In this document: in pieces, positions 11,794 through 23,414 of the stretch
How the letters are laid out: every line of letters begins with the position of its first letter
Numbering within the stretch: position 1 is the first letter of the stretch
Assembly (NCBI GenBank): GCA_030704615.1
Contig: CM060731.1
Span: 77,542,756 to 77,606,755 of the forward strand
Direction of reading: 5' to 3'
From: Takakia lepidozioides
Lineage: Eukaryota; Streptophyta; Takakiopsida; Takakiales; Takakiaceae
Length of the DNA: 64,000 bases
Notes under the pieces: model-generated
The model's input: the letters and a program-made list of their open reading frames with translations, nothing else
The model's database searches: none
Told to the model about the DNA's origin: nothing
Made by a program: the position numbers and the translations under genes

Positions 11794-13562
11794 ATGGTAA
11801 GTGAGGTGAGACAGCGCTCCTTAGGTGACATGAATTGGTCTGATTTATATAAATACAAGCCAGATCTTCAGTACATGTATCAATGGCATGCTCCTGCTGT
11901 GGGCCAGAAAACTAGTGCCCCTATCACTGTGCTTAAAAACACCACTTTGATACGAGCACCTGTTGATGTTGTCATTCCCCCCATGACCCAGAAGATTGTC
12001 AAGACTAGTCTTGCTTTCATTTGTCCTCGGGGTCATTATCTTGAAATTGAAGGATGGAGGAGACTTACTGCACTAAGACACTGTCTTGTGGCTGCTGGAG
12101 TCCTAGATCGTGGGTACAAACAAGAAATTCAGATCCTAGTGGCAAACCCAGAGCCATTCCCTGTCACTATCAGACGTAGTCAAGTTTTGGCTCGCATTTC
12201 TGCTTTGCCCATTACTGATATACATGAAGTCCAAAGGGGCTTTGGTTTGGAGGCTCTTGGGATTGTGTATGGACAGGTTGATGAGGTCATGGCCTTGGCT
12301 GCTAGTACTCCTCCACCTACTTCCCATTTGCCTGCAGCAGATCAGACAGCTCTCAAGAAGGTTTTATCTGAAATTAATATAGGGGAGTCTCTTTCCAAAG
12401 CTCAGCGCAGAAAGGCTGAATCCTTGGTTGCTCGCAACTTAGACATCTTCAGCTTAGGGCCCTCTGATTTGGGTAAGACTCCTATCCTGGAGCATGATAT
12501 TATTACTGAGGGGGCTCCTGTCAAACAATTTGCATATCGAGAGAGTATTAAGGAAATGTCAATAGTATATAAGGAGATTCATAAGATGTTAGATGATGGT
12601 GTCATTAAACCTTCAGTTTCACCATGGCTAGTCCCATAGTCTTAGTAGGGAAGAAAGATGGGAGTACCTGTTTCTGTGTTGACTTCAAAAAGTTAAATGA
12701 GATTACTAAAAAGGATGCTTACCCCTTGCCTAGAATTAATGAAACATTAGACATGTTGCATGGAGTCACTGTTTTCTCCTCCCTTGACCTTGCTTCGGGC
12801 TTCTGGCAAGTGCCCCTCACTGAGACAGCCAAAGAGAAAACCTCTTTTGTTTGTAGGATGGATAAGTATTAGTATGAGAGACTGCCCTTTGGGCTTTGCA
12901 ATGCAACCTCCACATTCCAGCGGTTGATGGACATTGTCCTTGACAACCTCAGGTGGGAATGTGCTTTAAATTACATAGATGATATCAATGTTTATTCTGC
13001 TAGCTTTGAGGTTCATCTACTAGATCTTCAGAGGGTGTTCAGCAAGCTTAGGACTGCAGGATTAAAGGTTAAACCAAAGAAATGTGAGCTTTGCATGCCT
13101 GAGTTGGTCATGTGCTGACCAAGGATGGTCTGCTGCCTGATCCTGCTAAAGATTGAGGCTGTTTGGGGGTTTCCTGTCCCTAGGGATAAACATTGTGTCA
13201 AATCATTCCTGGACTTGCTTCCTATTACAAGCGATTTGTTAAGGACTTTGACCAGCTTGCTCATCCCCTCACCAAGCTGTTACTCAAGGAGGCCCGATTT
13301 GAGTGGACCAAGCTGCAACAAGTAGCCTTTGATAGGCTAAAAGTGGCCCTCACCTTTGCCCCTATCCTCATCTTTCCTGATTTTCTGCTTCCTTTCAAAT
13401 TGCAAACTGATGCATCTGATGTTGTTATTTCTGCAATCTTATGTCAAGTCATAGATAACAAAGAACACGTCATAGCTTATGCTTCTCGTAGACTTGATAA
13501 ACATGAATTTTTGATAAGGAGGGATTGGCTCTAGTTTTTGGAGTTAAGCATTTCCGCCAATA
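11794..13562 (+). pseudogene. Reverse transcriptase and partial RNase H (nested gypsy element)
   Basis: 11794-12639 holds the protease-RT linker and the start of the RT fingers ([18 protein letters not shown]), ending in a stop. 12624-12872 continues with [18 protein letters not shown] and the first catalytic Asp in [14 protein letters not shown]. After a TAG at 12870, LPFGLCNATSTFQRLMD and the active-site YIDD at about 12975-12986 follow. 13193-13534 covers the thumb/connection and RNase H start (TDASDVVISAIL), ending with a stop; a few codons of RNase H follow to 13562. At least three stops or frame changes make it inactive. RT catalytic residues themselves are still present. Confidence 0.88.
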
Positions 13563-14735
13563 CAGACACTTTCGCAGCCTAGGCCGTAAGATGTGCTGAG
13601 ACTCAAAGCGTTCACCCCCCAAAATCAAAATGTCTGCATGCAGGCCATCAGTATGATCACACGTAAGCCCGTCCAACAAATCAACAGCAGAGGGTCTGAA
13701 GGATGACACCCTGTACTGAAAGCGAAGAGCTCGTAGCAGCAACGCTCATGTTCCCCAAATGAGCAGGGACAGCCACGCCTCGTCCACCAGTCCCGATTTC
13801 ACAAATGACTGCGGATGACGCTTGGCAGATAACGAGTAATGTAATCCCAGCTCTTCCCACGACAATTCAGCGTAGTCGAGAAATCGGGCCTTGTTCGTCG
13901 TCAATGAGAGCCTGCAAGCATCCCTAAGTTTCAAAAATTCACGAGCGTCCGCCAAAGTTTGCTCGTGCACACGTACAGGGTCCCTACAATCGTCATGATG
14001 AACAGCCTCCCTATGCTGTATAGTGTTAAACAAATCTACCTCATGCACTTCAGTTTCAACTTTGTCAAACCACAAGGTATCCTCCTCCACACCTCACGCA
14101 GAGAATTCTCAAAGCTAATATTACCCCCAACTCTCTCTCAATCTCATTCGCTCGTTGTGTTGTGTCTAAAGAATCGGGATCATCTGAATAATAGCAATCA
14201 TCATAGTTGTACTTGTCTGGGTCTCCACTCGGCAGGAAGCCTGAGCCAAAGCTCTCTGCCCTATGCAATGAGGATCGATGATACTCTTCTTCAGCTGCAT
14301 GAATCAAAGCTTCATCAATGCTATCTGGAGAGCCAGGACGCACAGCAGAAGACAAGCTATCAGACAAAACAACAACAGTTGTGGGAACCACCACCTCTAC
14401 AGGCAAATCGCCAGAAAGCGAAACCACCGGAGAAGCAACAGGCACATCTACACCTCGTGGCAACTATCAGACACAGAAGGCACATGAACATCAGTGGGAA
14501 CCACAACATCAGTCGAACGACTATCAGAGAGCGAAACTACTGGAGAGACAGTCGAAATGGCAACGCCTGCAGGTAAGCTATCAGCTAGAAACGGGAGAGG
14601 AGCAACAACACCCGGATTCAAATTGAAGGTTAAGAGATTACAGCCGCCATTGTTAAAGCAAACCAATGAAACGCTAATAAGTGCGCAGGAGCTTAACGCG
14701 ACAAATTCGGAGAGAGTGAAGGTGGCCGCCATCAC
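13563..14735 (-). pseudogene. Gag-like ORF remnants of the minus-strand element
   Basis: Minus-strand ORFs 14735-14448, 14463-14065, 14090-13746 and 13742-13563 overlap or abut and read like one protein broken by frameshifts. The N-terminal part has repeated SPVVSLSD/VVVPT blocks, then an acidic segment rich in Asp and Tyr, then a charged helical region. The position directly downstream of the 5' LTR and primer site is where gag lies. I do not recognise a conserved gag core or zinc knuckle, so the assignment rests on position. Confidence 0.5.
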
Positions 14736-14846
14736 GTAAGCTGTCTTATGCCCAAAACCCTCACACAGAGATTAGTACCCAACCACAGAGTCGTAAGCCA
14801 AACTGAACCTACATCCAATCTGCGCGTACCCGACGCGTCTCCACCA

Positions 14847-15313
14847 TGTTTTGAGCAGGAGGAATATGCAGCGTTCCTCACCGTTAGCGCTCTAGAAAAG
14901 AAGGGGTATAGTTCAAAAGAGCATGCAATGCAGAAATTGAGGCACACAAACACGCAAAAAGGACGACACATAGGATTCTCACGCCTGTTCATCCACTGGC
15001 AGAACCCCGAAGACACACAGATGTACACCTTTCATACACGATTTCACCAAAAGACCCTTGACCCCATATCGGGCTAACTTTATACGGGAGATAAGAGGTT
15101 AAGCCCCAGGCCACGTGCCTGCGTGCAACAAGACAGCCGGATTTAGACTAAGATCAAACCGTTGGGCAGTCAACGGTACAGATGCAGCCGCTCTAGCCTA
15201 GGTTACCAGTATTGCAGCGTATGTATAACGGTTATACATAAAGACAGGGATGGTCATTGTCAGGTTTGAATGAAAACCACCATTATGAGGCAAGGAGAGA
15301 ATGTTGCATCACA
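14847..15313 (-). repeat. Right LTR (5' LTR of the minus-strand element), 467 bp
   Basis: Near-identical partner of 7258-7722, starting TGTTTTGAGC and ending CATCACA as printed. On the minus strand the sequence directly after it begins TGGTGGAGACGCGTCGGG, which has the TGG expected of a tRNA primer-binding site; the exact tRNA was not identified. Confidence 0.8.
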
Positions 15314-17552
15314 GAGAGTCACACGGGGTAAAGGGATCATGAAGTCTTGTGTATGGTATCATAGGAATAGGGAACTTACTGGAATAGAATTCAGAAAGTG
15401 TCATTGGGAGATCCCAAATCCATATATCACTTCTCACTGCTGTTTTTGTGATCACCCCAGATTCCTAATACTGGGCGGAAACGAAAGGTATTCATCTATG
15501 CACAAGCGGTATCGATGAGTCACACATGTATTCCTTTTTACCGGTACCTATGATGAATGGCTTAGTTAAACGTGCTATATGCTCGTATTATAAAACAAAA
15601 ATTTCGGAGAGTATCTTGGGAATGGCTACACGTCGGAAGACGTCGTAGCTCCAGGACCATCTTTTGTCCTCTAGCTGCACACTTTCTGGTTACTAGGCGG
15701 TTTCTCCTATGTTTGTTTCAATCGGGGTAGAGCAAGGCATCCTGCAAAGTAAACTTGTTATGAATCTTGTCACTCAGCCCGTTTATAGGCCTGGTCTTGT
15801 TGCAATTACCTGCCGAGATCAGCACTGCTGAGGTTTGCAGCAGTTGGTGCCCTCCGCCGGGCATCCCCCCAGAACGTTGGATGGTGTTGGGGTCCCACAC
15901 TGTGCAATGCTATCCTCAGCGAAGTAAAATTTACTCTTGGAGGCTCTGAGCAAAATGCGACCTTGTCTAGTTCCGCTGATTGATGAAGTAGCAAGTGTGG
16001 TGAGAGGGACATTAGGTTCAACGCAATTACTTAAGATCTTGCCCACTAGAGAACATTATTGCAGCTTGTAGACTTTCCTTCCTCTATTGCCACTCTGCTA
16101 CGTGTGCCCAGAGCCTTGCTTGAACAGAGCAGATGGAGGACTATAGCCTAACACCGAACCAGATTGATGTGTGACGTCCTAGCGGGCACAGGAAGGTTGA
16201 AATCGGAGGAAGGTCCAACTCCCAACTATCTCCACGCATGCAGACACCTCACTTCATTATTCCGACACCTTTGTCTCTTGCCGCTGTAGTTTATCCTGTC
16301 GGCGTCTGAAAGAAGGTATTTGCATCTTGTGACTCGTTGATGTGCTCATTGACTGTCTGAATTTGTGAACTTTGCATAGGACTTCGCTTTAAACTCCTCC
16401 TGGGGCTAGTTATGGGTTCTCCTAGTAATATTTTTGCAGGTTCTTGTGGTTATGAAGAGCAATTCCTCTAACGAATGCTTGGAAACATGAATTTGGTTTC
16501 CTTTACCGCATGGTAAGTCTTGACAGGCTGAATTGGACGTTGCGAGACATCATATTGACAACTTTGGGTTTTGAGTAAGGAGCAAAAACGATGCGGAAGG
16601 AAAAGGGCACAGGCTACGTGGAAGAAGGAACCCCACTATCAAAACCAGCTACTCCACGCACAATGAAGAAGGTTAGCGACCTTTTTATTTGTATGTCCCC
16701 CTTTGCTCAATGAGGTAAACTTGGAGCCACTGAAGGTCGAGTTGTAAAATATGGCTGTTGTGTCAGTTCAAACCTTTTTCTATTTGGACATGGCTGGTCC
16801 AGCCCCCAGTATGGTCACAAATAAGAAAGAATGTACTCCTAACATGATGTTTGATGGAGCCTTGACACAAGTGAGAAAAGTAGACAGAGACAGAAGACAT
16901 GCCACCACCTGTCTACATCATTTGCTCCATTCTACTCTTATCTTAGGAAACACAGTTTTTTGTGGTGATTTCACGGATGTTTGTGAACTATTTGTTGGGT
17001 CTATCTGAAAGCTAACTTTCCTTGATCCCAGCTGAGACAGTAGCTTGATACTTTTGTAAATTAACGTTTAAGAAGGCTCCAATGCCTGAAAAAGGGATAC
17101 TTTGGACATCTTGACAAGCAGCCCAGCATTACAGTCAGGGATAACTTAAATGAGGGTTCTCTATTGACAATCCTACAAAACAGTTGGTATCACTTTCAAG
17201 AGTGGTGTGAGTGCAGATCACCCTGAGAGGTGATTGGCTGTGTCAGATTGAAATTGAGAATCCAGCTCTGGGGGACCTCCAGCTGGATATTCTAAATTTT
17301 TGCTGTCTGAATGAGGAGGGAAGGAGTGCCTGAGTGAGGAGTGAGAAGGGAGATCGCATAAAGCTGAAGGTGCTCTGCAGCATTCTTCTGCCGCAAGGCA
17401 TCTGCCTTAAGGCCATGGTTGATGGATGGTTGATACATTTATGGCATCCTCCCCCTAATGAAAAGCACTAATTTCCAACACTTTGCATGTATTTCAACCA
17501 GAAAAATAGAGCGAAGGATGTGTTCTGAGTTTAAGCTTGTTTGTGGGTGCAG
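15314..17552. other. No recognised gene
   Basis: Short ORFs only. The minus-strand ORF 16046-15819 ends in a cysteine-rich tail (GGCPAEGTNCCKPQQC) but has no signal peptide or match I recognise. The last part may contain an upstream exon or promoter of the gene that follows, since its first recognised exon begins at a splice acceptor. Confidence 0.4.
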
Positions 17553-19889
17553 AACGGGCATTCCCCTCCACAACATCCTGCCCTGCCACAAACCCCGGCC
17601 CCATACCATTATCCCTATTACTACAACCCATATGCATACCCTTATGCATACCCTCCATACTCTCAACCACAGCACCCTCTCCCAGCAGGGCAACCTCCAT
17701 ACCATCCTCCACAACACCCTCCACCAGCAGGACATCCCCCATACCCTCCACCACCACAAGACCGTCCCCCAGCTGCTACTTATCCTTGGCCAGCTCCCCC
17801 TACATGGCCCGGTCCTTGGTCTGGCCAGCAGCCACCTCCTCTTACAAGCAGCGAGGGGGCTGAGGAACTAGGTGGGGATGACGAAGTCAGTGAGGAATTA
17901 GGTGGCGACGAGGAAGACGACCTGCTTACAGGCAAAAAAGTGAGAAAGGCTGAATTGAAACATGAGCGGAAGGCCATCCCAAGAGAAATAACAAATATGG
18001 ACAATGACAGGCAAGAGCTGGGGCTCCCTCTGTTCAAGGTTGAATGCAATGATGAGGGGAAGAGCAAGGGTGACAGTGAACTAGGTGGAGACAAGGAAGA
18101 TGATCCACTTACTCAAAAAAAGGTGAGAGAGGCTGAGTTGAAGCGTGAAAGGAGGGCCATTGCAAAAGAAATGACCAATATGGGCAATGAGAGGCGAGAG
18201 TCGGGGCTCCCTACATACAAAGTTGAATGCAACGATGAGGGGAAGGTAATTGGTCAAGGCCGGAACAAGTGGACAACAGTTGTGAGAAGTCTTGCACTCC
18301 AATACCTCGACCTTGCCATTGACAACATCAGAGAGCAAGATAAAAGCAAGCTTGCCTTAATCAAGAGAGAACTTGATGAGCACTTCGAGTATGATGGCCA
18401 TCAACTTAGTGATAGGGCATTGCGCAGGCAGTGTGGTAATGTGCTGAGGAGTGAACGCAGCAAGTATAAGGCTCTTTGGATGGATGGCCATGATAAGCCT
18501 GCCTACTTAGGTGATACAGTCTGGGATAATCTCATTGCAGTTTGGACAAATGAAGAGAAAATGAAGAAAGCAGCTGTCTTGAAACGTGCTCGGGCACAAG
18601 TTCAGGACCTTTCCCATGCAGGGCGTTTGGGCAAAGTTGGCATTGAAGCTAGATTGGTGGGTGTCTTTAATTTCTTCTTTTGTTGTGTGCTTTAAATCTG
18701 AAACTTATGCATCTTCATTGACTGTTGATGCCCCTAATTGTGACTAAGATAGCAGAGTGTTTATGCACACAAGAACAGAAAAGAAAGTTGCAAAGGAGCC
18801 CGTCACTCGGAGAGATAGCTGAACATGCCAAGTCACACAAGGGTTATGCAACTGAAAGCCACGGTGCACCCATGGTGAGGCCTCAACTCAATGCGCGGTC
18901 CTCTTGTCATAGAAATCCTTCGTACGTATGTCATGTTGTGTCATATGAAGTTCACATTGGTATGTGCTGTGCTGTTGTCTTATGTGTGCAATAACTCACG
19001 GCTAGAATACAGTACATACTCACAATTTGTTATGGCAGGATCATTCTGCTCTGCCAGGTGACCCCATCACAACAGATGCAACTCCCAAAGGCCTTGGTCA
19101 TCATCATCGCCAAACTGTTGGTGTCCCTTCAGGCTCCGCAGAAGTCGAAACGGCGAGTGTTTATGTCCTGCAAGAAGCTAGGTTGAAGAACTTGGAAAGA
19201 TGGAAGGAGACTGTGGATGAGAAGTTGTCCATGATTTCTAGCTCCATGTTAGAGATTCGGGACATGTTAAAGGGAAGAACAGCTGCCAATGTGGCCCCAT
19301 CGGCACCGGTGCCACATGATCTTGTAGTTCCCACCTGGTTGGTCGCATCTGTTGCACCTACTGTTGAGGCGGGGGAAGACATGGTCATTGAAGAAGTTGT
19401 GCACGAAGCAACTATCAACGTGGGATTGTTGGCGGTACAGCACACTGCCACCAAAGATTAATGAGCATTTCCTTCCAGTACTTTGTGTTAGATCAGGTAC
19501 ATATGGAATGTTTGCAAATATGTTAAGATGTTTTTAGCTCAAGTATGTGTGGTGGCTTGCAGGATGTTGCTGCTACGCAGCGTAGCCATGAGACAAGCCT
19601 GCAACTTCCCGTGGCTGCGCCCACCTTGAATGTGACGGGCACTGCTACTTCAGAATCTCCAGTGGCTGATATGTTGGGAAAGAGGAAAACTTGGGATATG
19701 GGGAAAGGGGGGGAAATCCAAATGCAAGATAGTGAGAGTACAGAGGAAGGAGGGAGGCGAGAGAGTGAGAAGGAACATGAAAGGAAAAAAGAGAGGGCAG
19801 GTAAAAAGAGGGAGAGAGTTGGGGAGAAGTCCAGGCCTAATACGAGAAGGAGAACTAGAGAGGGAGGTCAAGTGGCTGTGGATGACTGA
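17553..19889 (+). CDS. Proline-rich CACTA accessory-type protein (plant transposase, Ptta/En/Spm-like), partial at 5' end
   Basis: Proposed exons: 17553 to about 18663 (acceptor GTGCAG before AACGGGC; donor within TTGGTGGGTGTC), about 18750 to 18873 (donor after CCCATG), 19040 to about 19434 (donor before GTACAG), and 19561-19889 with a TGA stop. Phases agree. The N-terminal ~100 residues are Pro/Tyr/Gln-rich. They are followed by an acidic and basic segment present as a 183-bp tandem duplication, then a folded domain (KWTTVVRSLALQYLDLAIDN ... W-x2-L-x3-W ... KRARAQ) and SPSLGEIAEHAKSHKG, which is the pattern of the plant transposase_24 family. Exon 3 is a likely coiled coil and the last exon is a Lys/Arg/Glu-rich tail suggesting nuclear localisation. 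No in-frame stop appears in the proposed exons. It could be part of a CACTA element or a host gene derived from one; no tnp2 lies next to it. A related decayed copy is at 50621-51503. Confidence 0.66.
17895..18250 (+). repeat. 183-bp in-frame tandem duplication inside the accessory gene
   Basis: Unit 1 (17895-18077) and unit 2 (from 18078) each encode ELGGDxEDDxLTxKKVR, then AELKxERxAI, then ExGLPxxKVECNDEGK. A short third start (EELGGDDE) precedes unit 1. Unit length is a multiple of three, so the frame is kept. The copies differ at several residues, so the duplication is not very recent. Confidence 0.9.
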
Positions 19890-22261
19890 ATTTCATGGGC
19901 AAGAGTCAGCCTGGACAGGGAGCCATGATTTGAGGTCAGTGCCTTCTGCTACGGAAGCATGAGGAAATCCCCTCTCACACTGAATAAATGTTAAGTATCA
20001 TGAGAACACAATTATAGACAGAGTGAACACTGCAACAATTATGCAGGGTGATCCATGGGAAATAAGACGCTGTCAAGGGTACATAAAGTGGAGATGAAAA
20101 TCAACACATCGATTTATTGTTGCCTGATGCGTTGAACTTGCAACCAGGCCTCTTCATTTAGGCAAGTCTATCAAACTATGATTCCAACATGTGGGGAAAT
20201 AATTTACAGATAGCTAAATGTGTAACTGCCATGGATTGTGCAGGTTAAAGTAGTGTGGTCCAATGATTCATATGAAACTAGCCAAGGTAGGTGGCATGTG
20301 AGAGCATTAGGGTTGCAATAAGACGACATTGTCAATTAGGTCATCATTTGTTATGAAAATGAGTAAAATGGGGGTTGACAAATCTCTACAATGTGACTAA
20401 CTGGCAATTTTCTGTTTTTATTTTTTGGAAATAACTGAAGGCTATAGTGGGGCATCTTGCTCCTTCAATTTTCCTTTTTTTCCTGAGAAAGGGGACGGAG
20501 CCGGACGGAGTTTTGATCAAATTAATGGAGGACAAGATAATCTCAAAGGCCATAACGCAACAGGGAAAGGCCACTTCAGGACCGCAGTAACCAACACTCC
20601 TTCACAAGCGAGAGCTGAACCACTGCAGTATAGCTACACAAAGACAAACCGGAAAGGAATAGTGCACAAACAAGGAAACAGGAAGGAGTGTATAGGGGAA
20701 GGCCTTGAGTGGAGGGCTTTCTTGGATTTGAGGGCCTCAAGTCTAGGGCAGTAGACCAAGGCGCAGGCTTGACATACAAGGGCCTTCCCTGTGTACCTAT
20801 TCCCCTATACAAAAAAATTCAAAATTCAAATTCAAATTCATAATATACATGTTTATTTTAATTCTAAATTTTAGCTCTTTCTTTTTCCTTTTTCTTTTTT
20901 GTTGGCCAAAACACTAGGAACCGTTCATAAATATGTCAATAAAAAGAAAAAAGCCATACAGAAATTAGGAGCAAAAAATCCCACCTCCCATCCTCCCCCA
21001 GCTTTTTTTTTGTTTTATTTTTCTTAAGAGAACAAGGGATTGGAGCCATGGGGAACTTTATTGGCTCCTCCCTCAAGAGGAGACCACGCATCACTTTTGA
21101 AAAAGTGGGATGATCCTGATATACCTACATCCGATCTTACCTACAACAAGGATACAACACCCGAAGCCCTATGTTGTAGATAAACCTGCCCTAGTTAGCA
21201 ATGGATGTTAATAATATGGAGTAGCTCCATAAATGTGTAGTTAATGAGGTGTGTATCACATTAATTGTAGTCAAGAGGAAAATGTGAGGAGTTCGAATCC
21301 TTCTAAAACATATAAACAACTAGGATGAGAAAGGAACAGCCTAAACAACTAGGATGAAAAAAGAAATGCACCGTAATAGCACATTAATGGCAGTCAAGAT
21401 CATTCAATATGATGCAAAAGAGTTTATTCTAGCGACGACCGAAGGTTCGAGAGCGAGGAGGTCGAGAGCAGAGGTCTGAGAGCTAGTTTAGCGTAGAGCA
21501 GGAGGAGGAATAGGGTGCCATAGTGCCACATCATCGTCGCCACGTTTCGTACGTCGTCAATTTCTTTCTATCTGCCCGGATGCCCCGAAAAAAAAATCCG
21601 AAGAGAAAAAATAACTTCTTGAACGGTACTTAGTCGAGACTGACCATTTCCTCCCGATTCTGTTTGAGTTCAAAGAGGAGAGAGGACCCTCCGGAGGAGG
21701 AGAGGGGAAGGACGAGAGGCGGTGATGAGGAGCCGAGCGGAGCCAATGGCTAAATAGGTGATAAGGAGGCATTTAGAACAGGTTTAGATAGGTTCGGCGT
21801 GCGAGGGCGATCTATAATAGAAGAAATTTGAAGTGTAAAGAAAGAAGGGTTAGAAAGAGATCGAATTGTGCGGAGGGCATTTATTCCAAACGGCGCATAC
21901 AGAGAGAGTTATTCCAGTGCGAATCCACGGGAAAGGAAAAAGGGTGAGAAGATTTATCCTTCACCAATGGGGGGACAACCTACATATCAAGTTTTTAGAG
22001 GGTTTACCCCTAGGACGCTCTCTGTCTTTTAATGATTGTGAAGAAGAGTTTTTCTGTTCTGCAAAAAGTGGCTGGGTCCTGTCTGTATCATAGGTTGTTG
22101 TTCCTAAACAGGGCCATGAAATTGCATTGTGCAAGGGTTTTTGGTGTTTTTACAAGGGAATTGGGCGGTATTCTTTCTTCTTGGGAGAGGCCGTCTTATT
22201 GATAGCCTACAAGAAACCTGCATGAGTAGATGGTCAACTGCAAGCAGCAGCGGGGGCACAA
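19890..22261. other. Intergenic, AT-rich; no recognised gene
   Basis: AT-rich sequence with AAATTC repeats at 20813-20840 and a small inverted-repeat element at 20689-20811. The ORFs 20425-20754 and 21866-22093 show no recognisable motif. The stretch 22200-22240 is a diverged copy of 24580-24620 and so belongs to the mosaic PPR cluster that follows. Confidence 0.4.
20689..20811. repeat. MITE-like 123-bp unit with perfect 12-bp terminal inverted repeats
   Basis: TGTATAGGGGAA at 20689-20700 pairs exactly with TTCCCCTATACA at 20800-20811. A second inner match (AAGGCC against GGCCTT) extends the symmetry. No clear target-site duplication is seen, so it may be a hairpin and not a mobile unit. Confidence 0.5.
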
Positions 22262-23135
22262 TTGATAAAATCAGGCACTCTCACAATGACCACAGCCTCC
22301 AAAAGAGGAGGAGTCCACAGGACCTCTTCTGGAAATTCCAGGTATATGAGGACACTATGTGAGGCAAGGAAACTGAAAGAGGCTCTTCAAATTTTGAACC
22401 AAGGAAGCATTTCAGCAGGTACAGATACTTATGTCTTCTGCATGAAAGTCAAATGAAAGGCGGGAAAGCAGGTGCACTCTCACATTACCCAAAGTGGATT
22501 CAAACCAAATGTTTTTCTACAGAACACCCTTGTGAACATGTATGTTTAATGCGGGAGCATCATGGCTGCACACCAAGTGTTCAACAAAATGCCTGAACGA
22601 GGTTTGTTCACATGGAATACAGCAGGCAAGGGTACCACCGACAGTTTGGAGGCTGTGATGGCTGCATATGTGTGGGGAAAAAGAAGCTCATCCTGGAACA
22701 GGAGTGAAGGTTGGCAGCATCCGCAGGCAAGTCATGTACCCTCCTCTTCTTCCACAGACTTTAAACCAAGGAGGCATTTCAGCAGATTCAGAAACGTATG
22801 TCAGAGCAGAAGTTGCGAGAGCTGCTGCTGGACTTAGGGCGCAAGCAACAAGTGCTTGGCATTCAGGTGTATGCCTCTACCTCAGCCAACAGGAATGTGA
22901 TACTCTTGGATTTTGGATGCTGTTGCTATCAACCATCTATGCTGCAGCTGGTAATTGGGATAATACTGCAAAGGTGAGAAGAATGATGAAGGTTAGAGGA
23001 GTTAGAAAGGAGCCGGGTCGCTGTAGAAAAACAGAAAAGGAATTTTCTGTTTGCCACCACAATGAGAAGCTGGCCATTAGTTTTGTGTCTGGAGACGAAA
23101 GTAGTGGATCTGCCAACATCCAGTCCAACAGGTGA
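22262..23135 (+). pseudogene. PPR fragment 1: N-terminal repeats joined to an E-domain
   Basis: One frame from 22262 gives a leader, then GKQVHSHITQSGFKPNVF and CGSIMAAHQVFNKMPERGLF, with in-frame stops TGA near 22454 and TAA near 22547. A second frame (22668-23135) gives the end of a PPR protein: LLSTIYAAAGNWDNTAKVRR and MMKVRGVRKEPGR, the E-motif. The middle repeats are missing, so the fragment looks like a large internal deletion followed by decay. Confidence 0.8.
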
Positions 23136-23414
23136 AGTCCTGGCAGAACAGGAAGAGGAGATTTCAAGTGCCTGAATATTAGGCAAGAGGAACTGACCCT
23201 ACTAAAATGAAGTTGACTTGAAAGTTAACTTGGAAAGCTGATGTGTCCAAGGCCATGTTGGAAGAATGCAGAATGTCCAAACAACAGTTAGGCATAAAAC
23301 CCTGAACTCATTTCCGGTTTGTAACATGGATGAGTGAAGGGCAGCCTTGACACTACTGTAATTTTAACTCAGGGTGAGGTTCAACCTCGAAACTATCAAA
23401 GTTAGTAAACAGAG

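Larger units (their letters stand above)
9301..13562 (+). mobile_element. Nested plus-strand Ty3/gypsy fragment without LTRs
   Basis: A gag, protease, RT and partial RNase H series on the plus strand lies inside the minus-strand element. RNase H breaks off at about 13562 after GVKHFRQY, where minus-strand gag sequence begins; on the left the minus-strand RNase H breaks off at about 9300. No LTR of its own and no target duplication was seen, so both ends are truncated and the exact borders are approximate. Integrase is absent from this fragment. Confidence 0.7.
7258..15313 (-). mobile_element. Minus-strand Ty3/gypsy-like LTR retrotransposon, split by a nested element
   Basis: Two near-identical direct repeats (7258-7722 and 14847-15313), each starting TG and ending CA, bound 7.1 kb. 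On the minus strand the order is 5' LTR (right), TGG-starting primer-site-like sequence at 14846, gag-like ORFs (14735-13563), a break, then the RNase H end and integrase (9300-7970), and the 3' LTR (left). The break is filled by a plus-strand gypsy fragment (about 9301-13562). All coding parts carry stops or frameshifts, so the element is dead. Outer flanks of the two LTRs do not match as a short target-site duplication, so the pairing of the LTRs is inferred from internal order. Confidence 0.72.

Noticed and set aside
15819-16046. Minus-strand 75-residue ORF ending in a cysteine-rich tail
   Set aside because: No signal peptide, cysteine pattern matches no family I know, and there is no neighbouring support.
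19545-19889. Treating the Lys/Arg/Glu-rich ORF as a separate gene
   Set aside because: A good acceptor (GGCTTGCAG) and matching phase join it to the preceding exons of the accessory gene.
21286-21302. GTTCGAATCC resembling a tRNA T-loop
   Set aside because: The stem around it does not pair and no anticodon or acceptor arm lies upstream.
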